Of a stretch of DNA of 64,000 nucleotides, positions 17,681 through 25,698 are shown piece by piece. Where the stretch lies: the NCBI GenBank assembly GCA_902616145.1, contig CACMRM010000005.1, positions 34,287-98,286 on the forward strand, in the 5' to 3' direction. The stretch comes from an uncultured Pelagibacteraceae bacterium. GTDB lineage: Bacteria; Pseudomonadota; Alphaproteobacteria; Pelagibacterales; Pelagibacteraceae. The notes under the pieces were generated by a model. That model made no database searches, was not told the origin of the DNA, and saw only the letters and a list, made by a program, of their open reading frames with translations. The translations under genes and the position numbers were made by a program. Numbering within the stretch: position 1 is the stretch's first letter; each line of letters begins with the position of its first letter.

Positions 17681-18181
17681 ATGAAAAATTTTATAACTTT
17701 ATTAATTTTTATCTTACTCAGTTCTAATCTTTTTGCTGCTGGCAGCGACAGTAGCGGAAGTAGCGGCGGAGGTGAAGATGTTTCAAAATCTAATTACAAA
17801 CAAGCTGTAAGTTTAATTAAAAGAGCAGGTAAATTAGAAAAAAAAGATAAAACGGATAAAGCAATAAAACTTTACTCTCAAGCTTTTGATAAACTTGAAA
17901 AAGCACATAAGTCTGACAAAAAAAATCCAGATATATTAAACTATATGGGCTTTACTACACGAAAGGCCGGAAATTTTGATCAAGCTGAAAAATATTATTT
18001 AAAAGGATTAAGTATTAACCCTAATCATAACGGTATTAATGAGTACCTAGGTGAACTTTACGTACAAACTAATAGAATTGATAAGGCTAACGAAAGATTA
18101 GAAGTTCTTAAAGGTTGTAACTGTGACGAGTATGGTGAACTCGAGCTAATAATTAAAACTCGAGGTTCGAAAATTTACTAA
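17681..18181 (+). CDS. exported TPR-repeat protein
   Basis: The 166-residue protein begins with a signal peptide (about residues 1-19, ending LFAAG), then a glycine/serine-rich linker (GSDSSGSSGGGEDV). The rest is tetratricopeptide-like helices, seen in KAIKLYSQAFDKLEKAHKSDKKNPDILNYMGFTTRKAGNFDQAEKYYLKGL. A last segment has paired cysteines (GCNCDEYGEL). It should work in the periplasm as a protein-interaction scaffold, with partner unknown. The ATG is chosen because it starts the signal peptide directly. It converges on the DUF2237 gene with a four-base overlap. Confidence 0.8.
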   Translation: MKNFITLLIFILLSSNLFAAGSDSSGSSGGGEDVSKSNYKQAVSLIKRAGKLEKKDKTDKAIKLYSQAFDKLEKAHKSDKKNPDILNYMGFTTRKAGNFDQAEKYYLKGLSINPNHNGINEYLGELYVQTNRIDKANERLEVLKGCNCDEYGELELIIKTRGSKIY

Positions 18182-18555
18182 GATAAATCTACTGCAAATT
18201 TTTTCAATTTCTCAATTGGTATAAGATCTAAAGTTTTAATATTAGTTTTTTTTAAAAAAACTGAACAGGCAACATCCTCTTCTATTGCTCTCGCATACCA
18301 AGTTGCACAGACACACCAACAATCACCATCTTTTAAACCAGGAAATCCAAACTCCGGATGCGGTGTAATTAAATCATTTCCTACCTTCTTAGACCAAATT
18401 AAAAATTTATCTGTTACTTTTGCACAAACCGTATGAACCCCTCTATCATTTTTATCAGTATTGCAACATCCATCTCTTAACCAACCAGTTAGTGGATCGC
18501 TAGAGCATGGCTCTAACGGCTCACCAAAAACATTTTTTTGTATTTCATTACTCAT
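18178..18555 (-). CDS. DUF2237 family protein
   Basis: The 125-residue protein shows the DUF2237 signatures: NVFGEPLEPCSSDPLTGWLRDGCCNTD near the start, GVHTVCAKVTDKFL in the middle and GDCWCVCATWYARA near residue 82. The many conserved cysteines suggest metal binding. The family is widespread in Proteobacteria, cyanobacteria and plants and has no known activity. The start codon overlaps the stop codon of the upstream oxygenase-like gene by four bases. Confidence 0.88.
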   Translation of the reverse strand: MSNEIQKNVFGEPLEPCSSDPLTGWLRDGCCNTDKNDRGVHTVCAKVTDKFLIWSKKVGNDLITPHPEFGFPGLKDGDCWCVCATWYARAIEEDVACSVFLKKTNIKTLDLIPIEKLKKFAVDLS

Positions 18556-19160
18556 CTTGAGAAAACATTAGCAATTTTAGAATCTATTTCTAAATTAAAT
18601 GAAAAAGATCTTCTTTCTCCACCCGACTTAAATGGATATGCTGTATGCATCAAATAATGTGGAAAAAGAATTACATCACCTTCTTTGGGCTGATGATTGT
18701 AAATGCTATTACTTAAAAACATCTTGTTTCCATTTATAAAATCTATTGTGCCATCAATTTTTGATTTTTTACGGCCCTTTGGAACAAATTTTGGAATTTT
18801 TAAGTAACCCACACCAGATATATGTCCATCATGGTAATGTATTGGATTATATTCATTATTAAATTGTCTCACTATCCAAAAATTTTTAATTGAAATTTTC
18901 TTTACATTTTTTCCAATAGTTTTAAAAACATATTTTTTTACTTCATTAGAAATTACTTTTTCCAAATTTTTTTTTACAAAAGATTTCGGTAATTGAAATT
19001 CTTGTTTTACCTGCCCGACTAATTTTTTCGAATAATCCAGTTTTTTTAATAAACTCTTTTTATTTAAAATTTGGTCAACCTCATTATTAATTTTTTTTAT
19101 TAGTTTATTTGAAAATTTTAATTTAGCTATTTTTGGACCAAAAGGGCTTAATACTTTCAT
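18552..19160 (-). CDS. putative 2OG-Fe(II) oxygenase
   Basis: The 202 residues show the double-stranded beta-helix pattern of iron/2-oxoglutarate oxygenases: HYHDGHISGVGYLKIP from residue 108, with candidate iron ligands His108 or His110, GDVILFPHYLMHTAYPF with distal His172, and RRSFSFNLEI with Arg184 to bind 2-oxoglutarate. It resembles the small putative oxygenases with the HxHxxxxxSGV motif, whose substrates are unknown. It sits between hisI and the DUF2237 gene on the same strand with minimal spacing. Confidence 0.8.
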   Translation of the reverse strand: MKVLSPFGPKIAKLKFSNKLIKKINNEVDQILNKKSLLKKLDYSKKLVGQVKQEFQLPKSFVKKNLEKVISNEVKKYVFKTIGKNVKKISIKNFWIVRQFNNEYNPIHYHDGHISGVGYLKIPKFVPKGRKKSKIDGTIDFINGNKMFLSNSIYNHQPKEGDVILFPHYLMHTAYPFKSGGERRSFSFNLEIDSKIANVFSR

Positions 19161-19162
19161 AA

Positions 19163-19630
19163 TTATAGCTTAGTTGGATTAGGTTGACCTTTATAAACTT
19201 TTTCAGGATCAAATTTTTTTTCTTTTTCTTTAAATTCTAATTTAATTTCTTCAGAATTTTCAATTTTTCCTAAAGGTATTGATCTGTAAAAGCATGATTT
19301 ATATCCTACATGGCAACTTGCTCCGTTTCCTATATCTACTGACATCCACAATGCATCCTGATCATCATCTATTCTTAAATCAATAACTTTTTGCACAAAA
19401 CCGCTTGTTTTTCCTTTGTGCCATATATCTTTTCTAGATCTACTCCAATAATGAGCCTCTTTAGTTTCAATTGTTTTTTTTAGAGCTTCCTCATTCATGT
19501 AACCGTGCATTAATAATTCACCGGAGCCACTGTCAGAGGTGGTTACTGGAATAAGTCCATCTTTATCAAATTTAGGAGATAGAAATTTTCCCTCTTCTAC
19601 CTCAAATACACTCTCTCTTTTTTTAAACAT
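19163..19630 (-). CDS. hisI: phosphoribosyl-AMP cyclohydrolase
   Basis: HisI opens the adenine ring of phosphoribosyl-AMP in the third step of histidine synthesis. Signatures are GYMNEEALKKTIETKEAHYWSRSR, GKTSGFVQKV and the metal-binding ASCHVGYKSCFY. The start at 19630 (MFKKRE) is preferred to an upstream in-frame ATG because the added 14 residues are hydrophobic and untypical. That gives 155 residues, longer than the usual 110-140 because of N- and C-terminal tails. The phosphoribosyl-ATP pyrophosphatase (HisE) is not fused and not in this window. Confidence 0.93.
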   Translation of the reverse strand: MFKKRESVFEVEEGKFLSPKFDKDGLIPVTTSDSGSGELLMHGYMNEEALKKTIETKEAHYWSRSRKDIWHKGKTSGFVQKVIDLRIDDDQDALWMSVDIGNGASCHVGYKSCFYRSIPLGKIENSEEIKLEFKEKEKKFDPEKVYKGQPNPTKL

Positions 19631-19704
19631 GATCGTAAAATAATGAAAAAAAGGCAAAATAGCAATTTGCATTAATCAAATATGTCCTATAAAACCTTTT
19701 AACA

Positions 19705-20313
19705 ATGAAGTTAGTTAAAGACGCAGATAAAAGTTCCTCAAAAAAGCCTGAAGTTTCCGACAAACAGGCAGAAGAGGCATTTAAAACTATTCTTAAATGG
19801 ATCGGGGAAGATCCAAATAGAGAGGGCTTAATTGAGACACCTAAAAGGGTTATTAAAGCTTTTAAAGAATATTTTAAAGGGTATCATCAAGACGCTGAAG
19901 CAGATTTATCTAAAACTTTTGGTGACGTTGAAGGCTATGACGATATGGTTGTTGAAAAAAATATTACTCTTGAAAGTCATTGTGAACATCATATGGCACC
20001 AATTATTGGGGTTGCTCACGTTGCTTACATTCCAAACAAAAAAGTTGTGGGGTTAAGTAAATTAGCTAGAACAGTAGAAGTCTTTTCAAAAAGACTACAA
20101 ACCCAAGAGAGACTTACAATGCAAGTAGCAAAAACTTTAATGAAAACACTTGACGCAAAAGGCGTTGCGGTAACTGTTGATGCAGCGCACCAATGTATGA
20201 CAATGAGGGGGATCAAAAAGGAAAAAGCTACTACAGTAACTAACTATTTTTTAGGTTCTTTCAGAGAAGATTTAAGTATACAAAATAGGTACTTAAGATA
20301 CATTGCTAAATAG
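19705..20313 (+). CDS. folE: GTP cyclohydrolase I
   Basis: FolE converts GTP to dihydroneopterin triphosphate, the entry to folate and other pterins. The 202 residues include the zinc ligand Cys93, His95 and His96 in ESHCEHHMAPIIG, then GLSKLARTVEVFSKRLQTQERLT and the second zinc cysteine in HQCMTMRGI. In other Proteobacteria folE copies are found with photolyase genes, where the pterin may feed the light-harvesting cofactor. The position downstream of the photolyase region is compatible with that but also with ordinary folate supply. The next gene starts on the base after its stop codon. Confidence 0.96.
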   Translation: MKLVKDADKSSSKKPEVSDKQAEEAFKTILKWIGEDPNREGLIETPKRVIKAFKEYFKGYHQDAEADLSKTFGDVEGYDDMVVEKNITLESHCEHHMAPIIGVAHVAYIPNKKVVGLSKLARTVEVFSKRLQTQERLTMQVAKTLMKTLDAKGVAVTVDAAHQCMTMRGIKKEKATTVTNYFLGSFREDLSIQNRYLRYIAK

Positions 20314-21315
20314 ATGTTTGAAAAATTTAAAGCAATAGTAATAGATAATCAAAACGAAAAATTTACAAGAGAAATTAAAGAAATTGATACAAGTCATCTT
20401 AAAGACGGAAACGTTTTAGTAAAAATAGATTATTCAAGTTTAAATTTCAAAGATGCCATGATTTTGAAAGACGGTGGGAGAATAGTAAGAAAATTTCCAT
20501 TTGTGCCAGGAATTGATTTTTCAGGTACTGTAGTTGAAAGTCAAGATGATAAATTTAAAAAAGATGATAAAGTAATTTTAACTGGGTTTAGAGTTGGAGA
20601 AGCTTACTTTGGCGGTTTCGCTCAGTATGCAAAAGTTGACGCTAATTTTTTAATTAAAATACCAAAAAATTTAGATACCCATAAGTCTATGATGCTAGGT
20701 ACAGCTGGCTTTACGGCTCTTCTATGTTCTTTTGCGGTTAAAGCCAAAGAGGAATTATTGTTAGGTGAAAAAATAAAAGATGTTTTGGTAACTGGTGCTA
20801 CAGGAGGTGTTGGAAGTATTGCCATAATGATCTTATCTAAAATGGGATATGATGTTCACGCTGTAACAGGAAAAAAAGATAAAAACGACTATCTAAAAGA
20901 TTTAGGTGCAAAAAACATTATAGATAGAAAAGAATTCGAGGGAGAAAGTAAGCTTCTTGAAAAAGGAGTTTGGGACGGAGTAGTTGATACTGTGGGAGGC
21001 GCTTCTTTAACAAAAATATTAGCTCAAACCAAACCAGGTGGAATTGTGGCCTTACCAGGAAATGCAGGAGGAATTAAGATAAATACAAATTGCATGCCTT
21101 TTGTTATCAGAGGTGTTAAACTCTGGGGCATCGACTCATCTGGATCTTCAATAAAAAGACGTGAGTTTGTTTGGAATGAAGCTGCAAAATTAATTGACTT
21201 TTCAAAAGTAAATTCATTTACAAAAGAGCTTTCTTTTACGGAGCTTTTAGATGTTTATCCAAAGCTTCTAAAAGGCGAGTTATTTGGAAGAACTATAGTA
21301 AATCCAAATAAATAA
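20314..21315 (+). CDS. acuI: AcuI/YhdH-type NADPH-dependent reductase
   Basis: The 333-residue medium-chain dehydrogenase/reductase lacks the zinc site and has the YhdH/AcuI signatures: DYSSLNFKDAMILKDGG near residue 38, FVPGIDFSGTV, LTGFRVGEAYFGGFAQY, and the nucleotide-binding VTGATGGVGSIAIMIL near 158. Members reduce acryloyl-CoA to propionyl-CoA with NADPH, a reaction that detoxifies acrylate released from dimethylsulfoniopropionate in marine bacteria. The exact substrate is inferred from family membership. It abuts folE and precedes a LysR gene on the same strand by 18 bases. Confidence 0.87.
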   Translation: MFEKFKAIVIDNQNEKFTREIKEIDTSHLKDGNVLVKIDYSSLNFKDAMILKDGGRIVRKFPFVPGIDFSGTVVESQDDKFKKDDKVILTGFRVGEAYFGGFAQYAKVDANFLIKIPKNLDTHKSMMLGTAGFTALLCSFAVKAKEELLLGEKIKDVLVTGATGGVGSIAIMILSKMGYDVHAVTGKKDKNDYLKDLGAKNIIDRKEFEGESKLLEKGVWDGVVDTVGGASLTKILAQTKPGGIVALPGNAGGIKINTNCMPFVIRGVKLWGIDSSGSSIKRREFVWNEAAKLIDFSKVNSFTKELSFTELLDVYPKLLKGELFGRTIVNPNK

Positions 21316-21333
21316 ACTATAATCATTTAAATA

Positions 21334-22224
21334 ATGGATTGGGATAAATTAAAAATTTTTCATACTGTTGCTGAGGCATCGAGTTTCACCAAAGCATCAA
21401 CTATCTTAAATTTAAGCCAATCAGCAATTAGCCGCCAAATTCAAGGTTTAGAGACCGATTTAAAGGTCCAATTATTTGAACGTCATGCTAGAGGTTTAGT
21501 TCTTACTGAAAATGGCGAATATCTCTTTAAATCAGCTCATGAAATTATTTCAAAGCTAAAAGATGTTGAGTCAAATTTAAGTGGTCAAAAAGATAAGATA
21601 AACGGAAAATTAGTTGTTACTACTGTCGTAAGTTTTGGAACTACATGGTTAACTCCTCGAATAAAAGAATTCATGGATCTTCATCCTGATATAGAAATAG
21701 AGCTAATTTTTAATGATGTAGAGCTTGATTTAGCAACTCGTCAAGCTGACGTTGCAATTAGGATGAGAAGACCAAAACAATTAAATTTGATACAAAAAAA
21801 ATTTGTAGATTTTAATTATCATATTTATGGTTCAAATGAATATTTAGAGAAAAATGGTTATCCAAAAACCCTAAAAGATTTAGATAAACATAAATTTATA
21901 ACTTATGGTAAGGGAGCTCCATCTCCAGTTTATAATCCCGATTGGGTTTTAAAAATAGGTGCAAAAGATGGAAAAAAAAGAAAATCTGTGATGAAAGTAA
22001 ACAGTGTTTACGGGCTGTTATTAGCTGTTCAAAGTGGAGTTGGTTTAGCTGCGCTTCCAGATTATATTACTCATAATATTAGTGGCATCACTAAAATTTT
22101 ACCAACCGAACCAGGTAAGCCAACGGAAACTCATTTTGTATATCCTGCATCATTAAAAAATAATGCAAGACTTATAGCTTTTAGAAATTTTTTATTTAGC
22201 AAAGTAAACGAATGGAAATTTTAA
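21334..22224 (+). CDS. LysR family transcriptional regulator
   Basis: The 296-residue protein starts with a winged helix-turn-helix (MDWDKLKIFHTVAEASSFTKAS through LSQSAISRQIQGLE, residues 1-46), followed by ERHARGLVLTENGEYLF and a periplasmic-binding-protein-like effector domain. It lies directly after acuI, so it may control that gene or others, but no target can be read from the sequence. Its last 13 bases overlap the start of rseP. Confidence 0.92.
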   Translation: MDWDKLKIFHTVAEASSFTKASTILNLSQSAISRQIQGLETDLKVQLFERHARGLVLTENGEYLFKSAHEIISKLKDVESNLSGQKDKINGKLVVTTVVSFGTTWLTPRIKEFMDLHPDIEIELIFNDVELDLATRQADVAIRMRRPKQLNLIQKKFVDFNYHIYGSNEYLEKNGYPKTLKDLDKHKFITYGKGAPSPVYNPDWVLKIGAKDGKKRKSVMKVNSVYGLLLAVQSGVGLAALPDYITHNISGITKILPTEPGKPTETHFVYPASLKNNARLIAFRNFLFSKVNEWKF

Positions 22225-23330
22225 TCTCATTTATAATACCCTTTATAATACTACTTACAGTTGTAGTATTTATTCATGAATATGGCCACTATTACTATGC
22301 TAAGAAGTACGGAGTAGGTGTCACAGATTTTTCTATAGGATTTGGTAAAGAAATATTTGGTTTTAATGATAAATCTGGAACAAGATGGAAATTTTGCGCA
22401 ATTCCTCTTGGCGGATATGTAAAATTTTTTGGCGATAGAAATGTTTTTAGCCAAGCAGAGCAAGAAGAATTATTAAAAAAATATAGCAAAGAAGATCAAG
22501 AAAAATTATTTGTTGTTAAACCTTTATATCAAAGATCTATAATAGTTGCGGCTGGACCTTTTGCAAACTTCTTGTTAGCCATACTTATTTTTGCATTCAT
22601 TTACATGTTTGCCGGAAAAGATTTTACTCCTGCCCAAATACAAGAGGTTCAGATTGAAAGTCCTGCAGAAGAGGCAGGCATTAAGTCAGGAGACATTATC
22701 AAGTCTATAAACGGTAAAGATGTAAATAGCATTATGGAAGTTTCCGCTTTCATTAATTCGTCTTCATCAGAGATAATTGATATCGGCATATTAAGAAATG
22801 ACAGTGAAATTACATTTTCTGTAAAACCTGAGGTAATTAAAGGGGAGGACTCTTTAGGTAATAAAGCAAATAAAAAGATTATCGGTATAAAAATAGCTCC
22901 TTTAAATGATGAAATTAATAGAGAAAGATTAGGCCCAGCAACTGCTTTATTTTATGCTTTTAAAGAAACTTGGTTTGTAATTGATGCTTCATGGAATTTT
23001 ATTATTTCAATGTTTAAGGGTACCGGAGATACTACTCAATTAGGCGGTCCTATAAAAATAGCTAAAATCACTGGTCAAGTTGCAAAACTGGGCGTTATAG
23101 CTTTTTTAAGCATTATGGCTTACATATCGATTAGCTTAGGATTCATTAATTTGTTGCCTATTCCTATGTTAGATGGTGGACACTTAATGTTTTATGCTTT
23201 TGAGAAGGTTTTAGGCAGACCTTTAACTCAAAGGACTCAGGAGGGATTTTTTCGAATCGGTCTTTTTTTGCTACTTTCTTTAATGTTTTTTACAACATTT
23301 AATGATTTAAGGGATTTAGGCTTATTTTAA
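22212..23330 (+). CDS. rseP: RIP metalloprotease (site-2 protease)
   Basis: RseP is an intramembrane zinc protease that cleaves anti-sigma factors and signal-peptide remnants. The 372 residues have the HEYGH zinc motif at 22-26 in the first helix, a PDZ domain around 130-210 (IQIESPAEEAGIKSGDIIKSINGK region) and the second active-site motif LLPIPMLDGGHL near 312. One PDZ domain is evident; the Escherichia coli protein has two. In many genomes it sits between dxr and bamA, whereas here it overlaps a LysR gene and is followed by HU. Confidence 0.95.
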   Translation: MEILISFIIPFIILLTVVVFIHEYGHYYYAKKYGVGVTDFSIGFGKEIFGFNDKSGTRWKFCAIPLGGYVKFFGDRNVFSQAEQEELLKKYSKEDQEKLFVVKPLYQRSIIVAAGPFANFLLAILIFAFIYMFAGKDFTPAQIQEVQIESPAEEAGIKSGDIIKSINGKDVNSIMEVSAFINSSSSEIIDIGILRNDSEITFSVKPEVIKGEDSLGNKANKKIIGIKIAPLNDEINRERLGPATALFYAFKETWFVIDASWNFIISMFKGTGDTTQLGGPIKIAKITGQVAKLGVIAFLSIMAYISISLGFINLLPIPMLDGGHLMFYAFEKVLGRPLTQRTQEGFFRIGLFLLLSLMFFTTFNDLRDLGLF

Positions 23331-23419
23331 GCCATTTTTTTAATCAAAAAAGTCAATAATATCAGGGCTTTTTGATCATACAACATATTGTGTTGATATT
23401 TACGTGAAACACCAAAAAA

Positions 23420-23448
23420 TTGTTGATTTTATTGGATTTTTATAGAGA
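23420..23448 (+). promoter_or_regulatory. candidate promoter of the HU gene
   Basis: TTGTTG at 23420-23425 and TAGAGA at 23443-23448 are 17 bases apart in the 142-base gap before the HU gene, and AAGGGG at about 23461 is a good ribosome binding site. The hexamers match the consensus only moderately. Confidence 0.3.
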
Positions 23449-23472
23449 TTAGATAATAACTAAGGGGCATAA

Positions 23473-23748
23473 ATGAATAAAAAACAACTAGTAGCAAAAA
23501 TATCGTCCACACTGGGTCAAAGCAAAGCTGATGCTGAGAGAACTTTTGATTCAATAACGACTATTATTTTAGATGCTTTAAAGAATGATGATACTGTAAA
23601 AATAGCTGGATTTGGTACTTATAAAGTAGCAAAAAGAAAAGCTAGGGTAGGAAGAAACCCGCGAACAGGTGAGTCAATTCAAATTGCTGCATCTCAGAAA
23701 GTTAAGTTTTTACCAGCTAAAAGCTTAAAAGAAATGTTTAACAGATAA
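23473..23748 (+). CDS. HU family DNA-binding protein
   Basis: The 91-residue histone-like protein begins MNKKQLVAKISSTLGQSKADAE and carries the DNA-binding arm signature FGTYKVAKRKARVGRNPRTGE around residue 46. HU dimers bend DNA and compact the nucleoid. HU and IHF subunits share this fold; the sequence reads closer to HU, and in a reduced genome it may be the only nucleoid protein of the type. It is followed by a perfect inverted repeat and stands apart from its neighbours, so it is probably transcribed alone. Confidence 0.93.
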   Translation: MNKKQLVAKISSTLGQSKADAERTFDSITTIILDALKNDDTVKIAGFGTYKVAKRKARVGRNPRTGESIQIAASQKVKFLPAKSLKEMFNR

Positions 23749-23758
23749 ACGTTTTATT

Positions 23759-23791
23759 TAGCCCTTATTTGATTTGCTCAAATAAGGGCTA
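23759..23791 (+). terminator. hairpin after the HU gene
   Basis: A perfect 14-bp stem (23759-23772 with 23778-23791) encloses a five-base loop, TTTGC. There is no T run after it on the plus strand, so it is either a weak terminator or a transcript-end stabiliser. Both strands can form it. Confidence 0.65.
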
Positions 23792-23797
23792 ACTACC

Positions 23798-23810
23798 TGC
23801 AAAAATTGCA
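23798..23810. promoter_or_regulatory. inverted repeat upstream of amt
   Basis: TGCAA-AAA-TTGCA is a perfect 5-bp inverted repeat with a 3-base centre, 76 bases before the ammonium transporter start. It loosely recalls the TGCA ends of NtrC operators, but its spacing is shorter. It could be an operator for nitrogen control or a chance palindrome. Confidence 0.25.
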
Positions 23811-23885
23811 TAGCTCAAATTAAGTTAAATCAATTCTTTTTCAATTTTTAAAATCCTATAAACCTCGTTTAACAAGGGAGTTATT

Positions 23886-25178
23886 ATGAAAAAATACTTA
23901 GGATACTTTCTAGCAGGTACAGCCATTTATTTTGGTTTTGCCGGTCTTGGATACGCTGAGACCACAGTGTCTGCAGAAGTACAATACATTTTTAATACCC
24001 TATTATTTTTAATGTCAGGTTTCTTGGTCATGTGGATGGCCGCAGGTTTTGCAATGTTAGAGTCAGGATTAGTAACATCGAAATCTGTATCAGCAATCTG
24101 TGCAAAAAATATAGGTCTTTATTCAATCGCCGGAGTAATGTTCTGGTTGGTTGGTTACAATTTAGCTTACGGTATCCCAGAAGGCGGATATATAGGTTCA
24201 TTCACACCATGGAGTGATAATTCAGCATTAGAGACAGGATATTCTGATGGTTCTGATTGGTTTTTCCAAATGGTGTTCTGTGCAACTACAATGTCAATCG
24301 TATCTGGTACGTTAGCTGAGAGAATTAAGATCTGGCCATTTTTCTTATTTGCCGCAATTTTAACTGGATTTATATATCCAATTTCAATGGGTTGGCAGTG
24401 GGGTGGTGGATGGTTATCAGCTGCTGGATTTTCAGACTTTGCTGGTTCAACATTAGTACATGCTGCAGGTGGTGCTGCCGCTTTAGCAGGTGCAATAGTG
24501 TTAGGAGCCAGAACTGGAAGGTTTAGTTCTAGCGGCGGAGTCAAAGCCATGACGCCATTTGCTGCATCATCTATTCCGTTAGCAACACTAGGAGTGTTTA
24601 TACTATGGTTAGGTTGGTTCGGATTTAATGGTGGATCACAGTTAGCTTCTGGTACGTTAGAAGATGTTTCATCAGTCGCAACAATTTATATCAATACGAA
24701 CTTAGCTGCAGGTGGCGGTGTATTAGCTGCTGCAACAGTATCAAGATTGATTGGTGGTAAAACTGACGTAGTAATGATGCTTAACGGAGCGATAGCTGGT
24801 TTAGTAGGTATTACAGCAGAACCATTAACACCAAGTCCGTTAGCTGCAATTTTTATTGGGGCAATAGCAGGAGTATTAATGTACTTCTCAGTTAAATTAT
24901 TGTTCAAGATGAAAATTGACGACGTAGTTGGCGCCATACCAGCACACTTAGTAGCTGGAGTATGGGGTACATTAGCAGTACCATTAACAAACAGTGATGT
25001 TACTTTTGGAGCACAATTCCTAGGAACAATCTCAGTAGTGGTATTCGTATTCATAGTCTCGTTTATTGTTTTCCAAATTATTAAAAATACAATTGGATTA
25101 AGAATAAGCAAAGAAGCTGAAAGACTAGGAACTGATAAAGCAGAAGTCGGTGTAATAGCTTACGGTATAAGAGACTAG
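23886..25178 (+). CDS. amt: ammonium transporter (Amt family)
   Basis: The 430-residue protein has an N-terminal signal segment (ending near YAETTV) and eleven hydrophobic helices, as usual for Amt trimers that pass ammonium across the inner membrane. Key signatures are GFAMLESGLV, WFFQMVFCATTMSIVSGTLAER, FAGSTLVHAAGGAAALAGAIVLG (with a pore histidine) and AHLVAGVWGTLAVPL (second pore histidine). The codon use is less AT-extreme than its neighbours, suggesting high expression. AAGGGAG is a strong ribosome binding site. No glnK gene is adjacent. Confidence 0.96.
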   Translation: MKKYLGYFLAGTAIYFGFAGLGYAETTVSAEVQYIFNTLLFLMSGFLVMWMAAGFAMLESGLVTSKSVSAICAKNIGLYSIAGVMFWLVGYNLAYGIPEGGYIGSFTPWSDNSALETGYSDGSDWFFQMVFCATTMSIVSGTLAERIKIWPFFLFAAILTGFIYPISMGWQWGGGWLSAAGFSDFAGSTLVHAAGGAAALAGAIVLGARTGRFSSSGGVKAMTPFAASSIPLATLGVFILWLGWFGFNGGSQLASGTLEDVSSVATIYINTNLAAGGGVLAAATVSRLIGGKTDVVMMLNGAIAGLVGITAEPLTPSPLAAIFIGAIAGVLMYFSVKLLFKMKIDDVVGAIPAHLVAGVWGTLAVPLTNSDVTFGAQFLGTISVVVFVFIVSFIVFQIIKNTIGLRISKEAERLGTDKAEVGVIAYGIRD

Positions 25179-25221
25179 AACAATTTAGCTTATCTCCTCC
25201 CTCGTTAGTTGGAGAAATACT

Positions 25222-25255
25222 AAGGCCCGGAGACCCCCTCCGGGCCTTTTTTTTT
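25222..25255 (+). terminator. intrinsic terminator of amt
   Basis: An 11-bp GC-rich stem (25222-25232 with 25238-25248; core GGCCCGG / CCGGGCC) with a five-base loop is followed by a run of nine T. It lies 43 bases after the amt stop codon and is the clearest rho-independent terminator in the window. Confidence 0.95.
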
Positions 25256-25476
25256 AGAAAATAAATAGATTTTTTTTCAGGTTGTATTTTTGCTATACTT
25301 TATAACCCATCCAAATTTAAATTTATAAAAATTTCTCTAAAAGCCGTTATATTTAAACTGATATAGATTTTATTTAGTTTTAGATTTAAAAACTTTAATG
25401 GATTTGAGTAATTTTATACTTGAAAACTTTTAAATCACCTAAAAGAGTATATCGACAATTGCCGCGAAAAATATAG
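25256..25476. other. gene-free spacer before the amt relic
   Basis: About 220 bases of very AT-rich sequence hold no reading frame of note. TTGTAT near 25283 and a TATACT box near 25294 look promoter-like but are too close together to be a canonical pair. This may be the decayed front of the lost second amt gene, but no protein similarity can be read. Confidence 0.5.
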
Positions 25477-25650
25477 TTAAATTCGCTATATGTTCACTCG
25501 TATTCTTTATGTATATTTAGTTTTGCGTTATCTTGGGCTACTTTTACTGCTCTTAAGTCGACAATTGGTTTAAGAATTAGTAAAGCAGCTGAAAAACTAG
25601 GAACTGATAAAGCTGAGGTAGGTGTTACAGCTTATTCAATAAGAGACTAA
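25477..25650 (+). pseudogene. C-terminal relic of a second ammonium transporter
   Basis: An in-frame stretch with no start codon, preceded by an in-frame TAG, ends in STIGLRISKAAEKLGTDKAE and then VGVTAYSIRD with a stop. It is nearly identical to the last 29 residues of the intact Amt just upstream (TIGLRISKEAERLGTDKAE, VGVIAYGIRD). The residues before it, IFSFALSWATFTALKS, read as the last transmembrane helix of an Amt but differ from the intact copy. It is thus likely the tail of a distinct paralogue and not a recent partial duplication. Everything upstream of this helix is lost. Confidence 0.85.
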
Positions 25651-25661
25651 AATTTAAGTTT

Positions 25662-25698
25662 AAAGGCCCCTAAAACTTCACTCGAATGGGGCCTTTTT
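25662..25698. terminator. bidirectional terminator after the amt relic
   Basis: A 9-bp stem (25662-25670 with 25688-25696; core AAAGGCCCC / GGGGCCTTT) with a 17-base loop is followed by T residues on both strands. It would end transcription from the former amt paralogue and from the minus-strand gene whose stop codon it touches. Confidence 0.85.

Noticed and set aside
23331..23380. Terminator after rseP (ATCAAAAAAG with CTTTTTGAT)
   Set aside because: The stem is almost all A-T with a long loop and no following T run; it would be barely stable.
24167..25111. Two long minus-strand frames (127 and 141 codons) opposite amt
   Set aside because: They are antisense shadows of the conserved Amt coding sequence, proline- and alanine-rich by mirroring, without ribosome binding sites.
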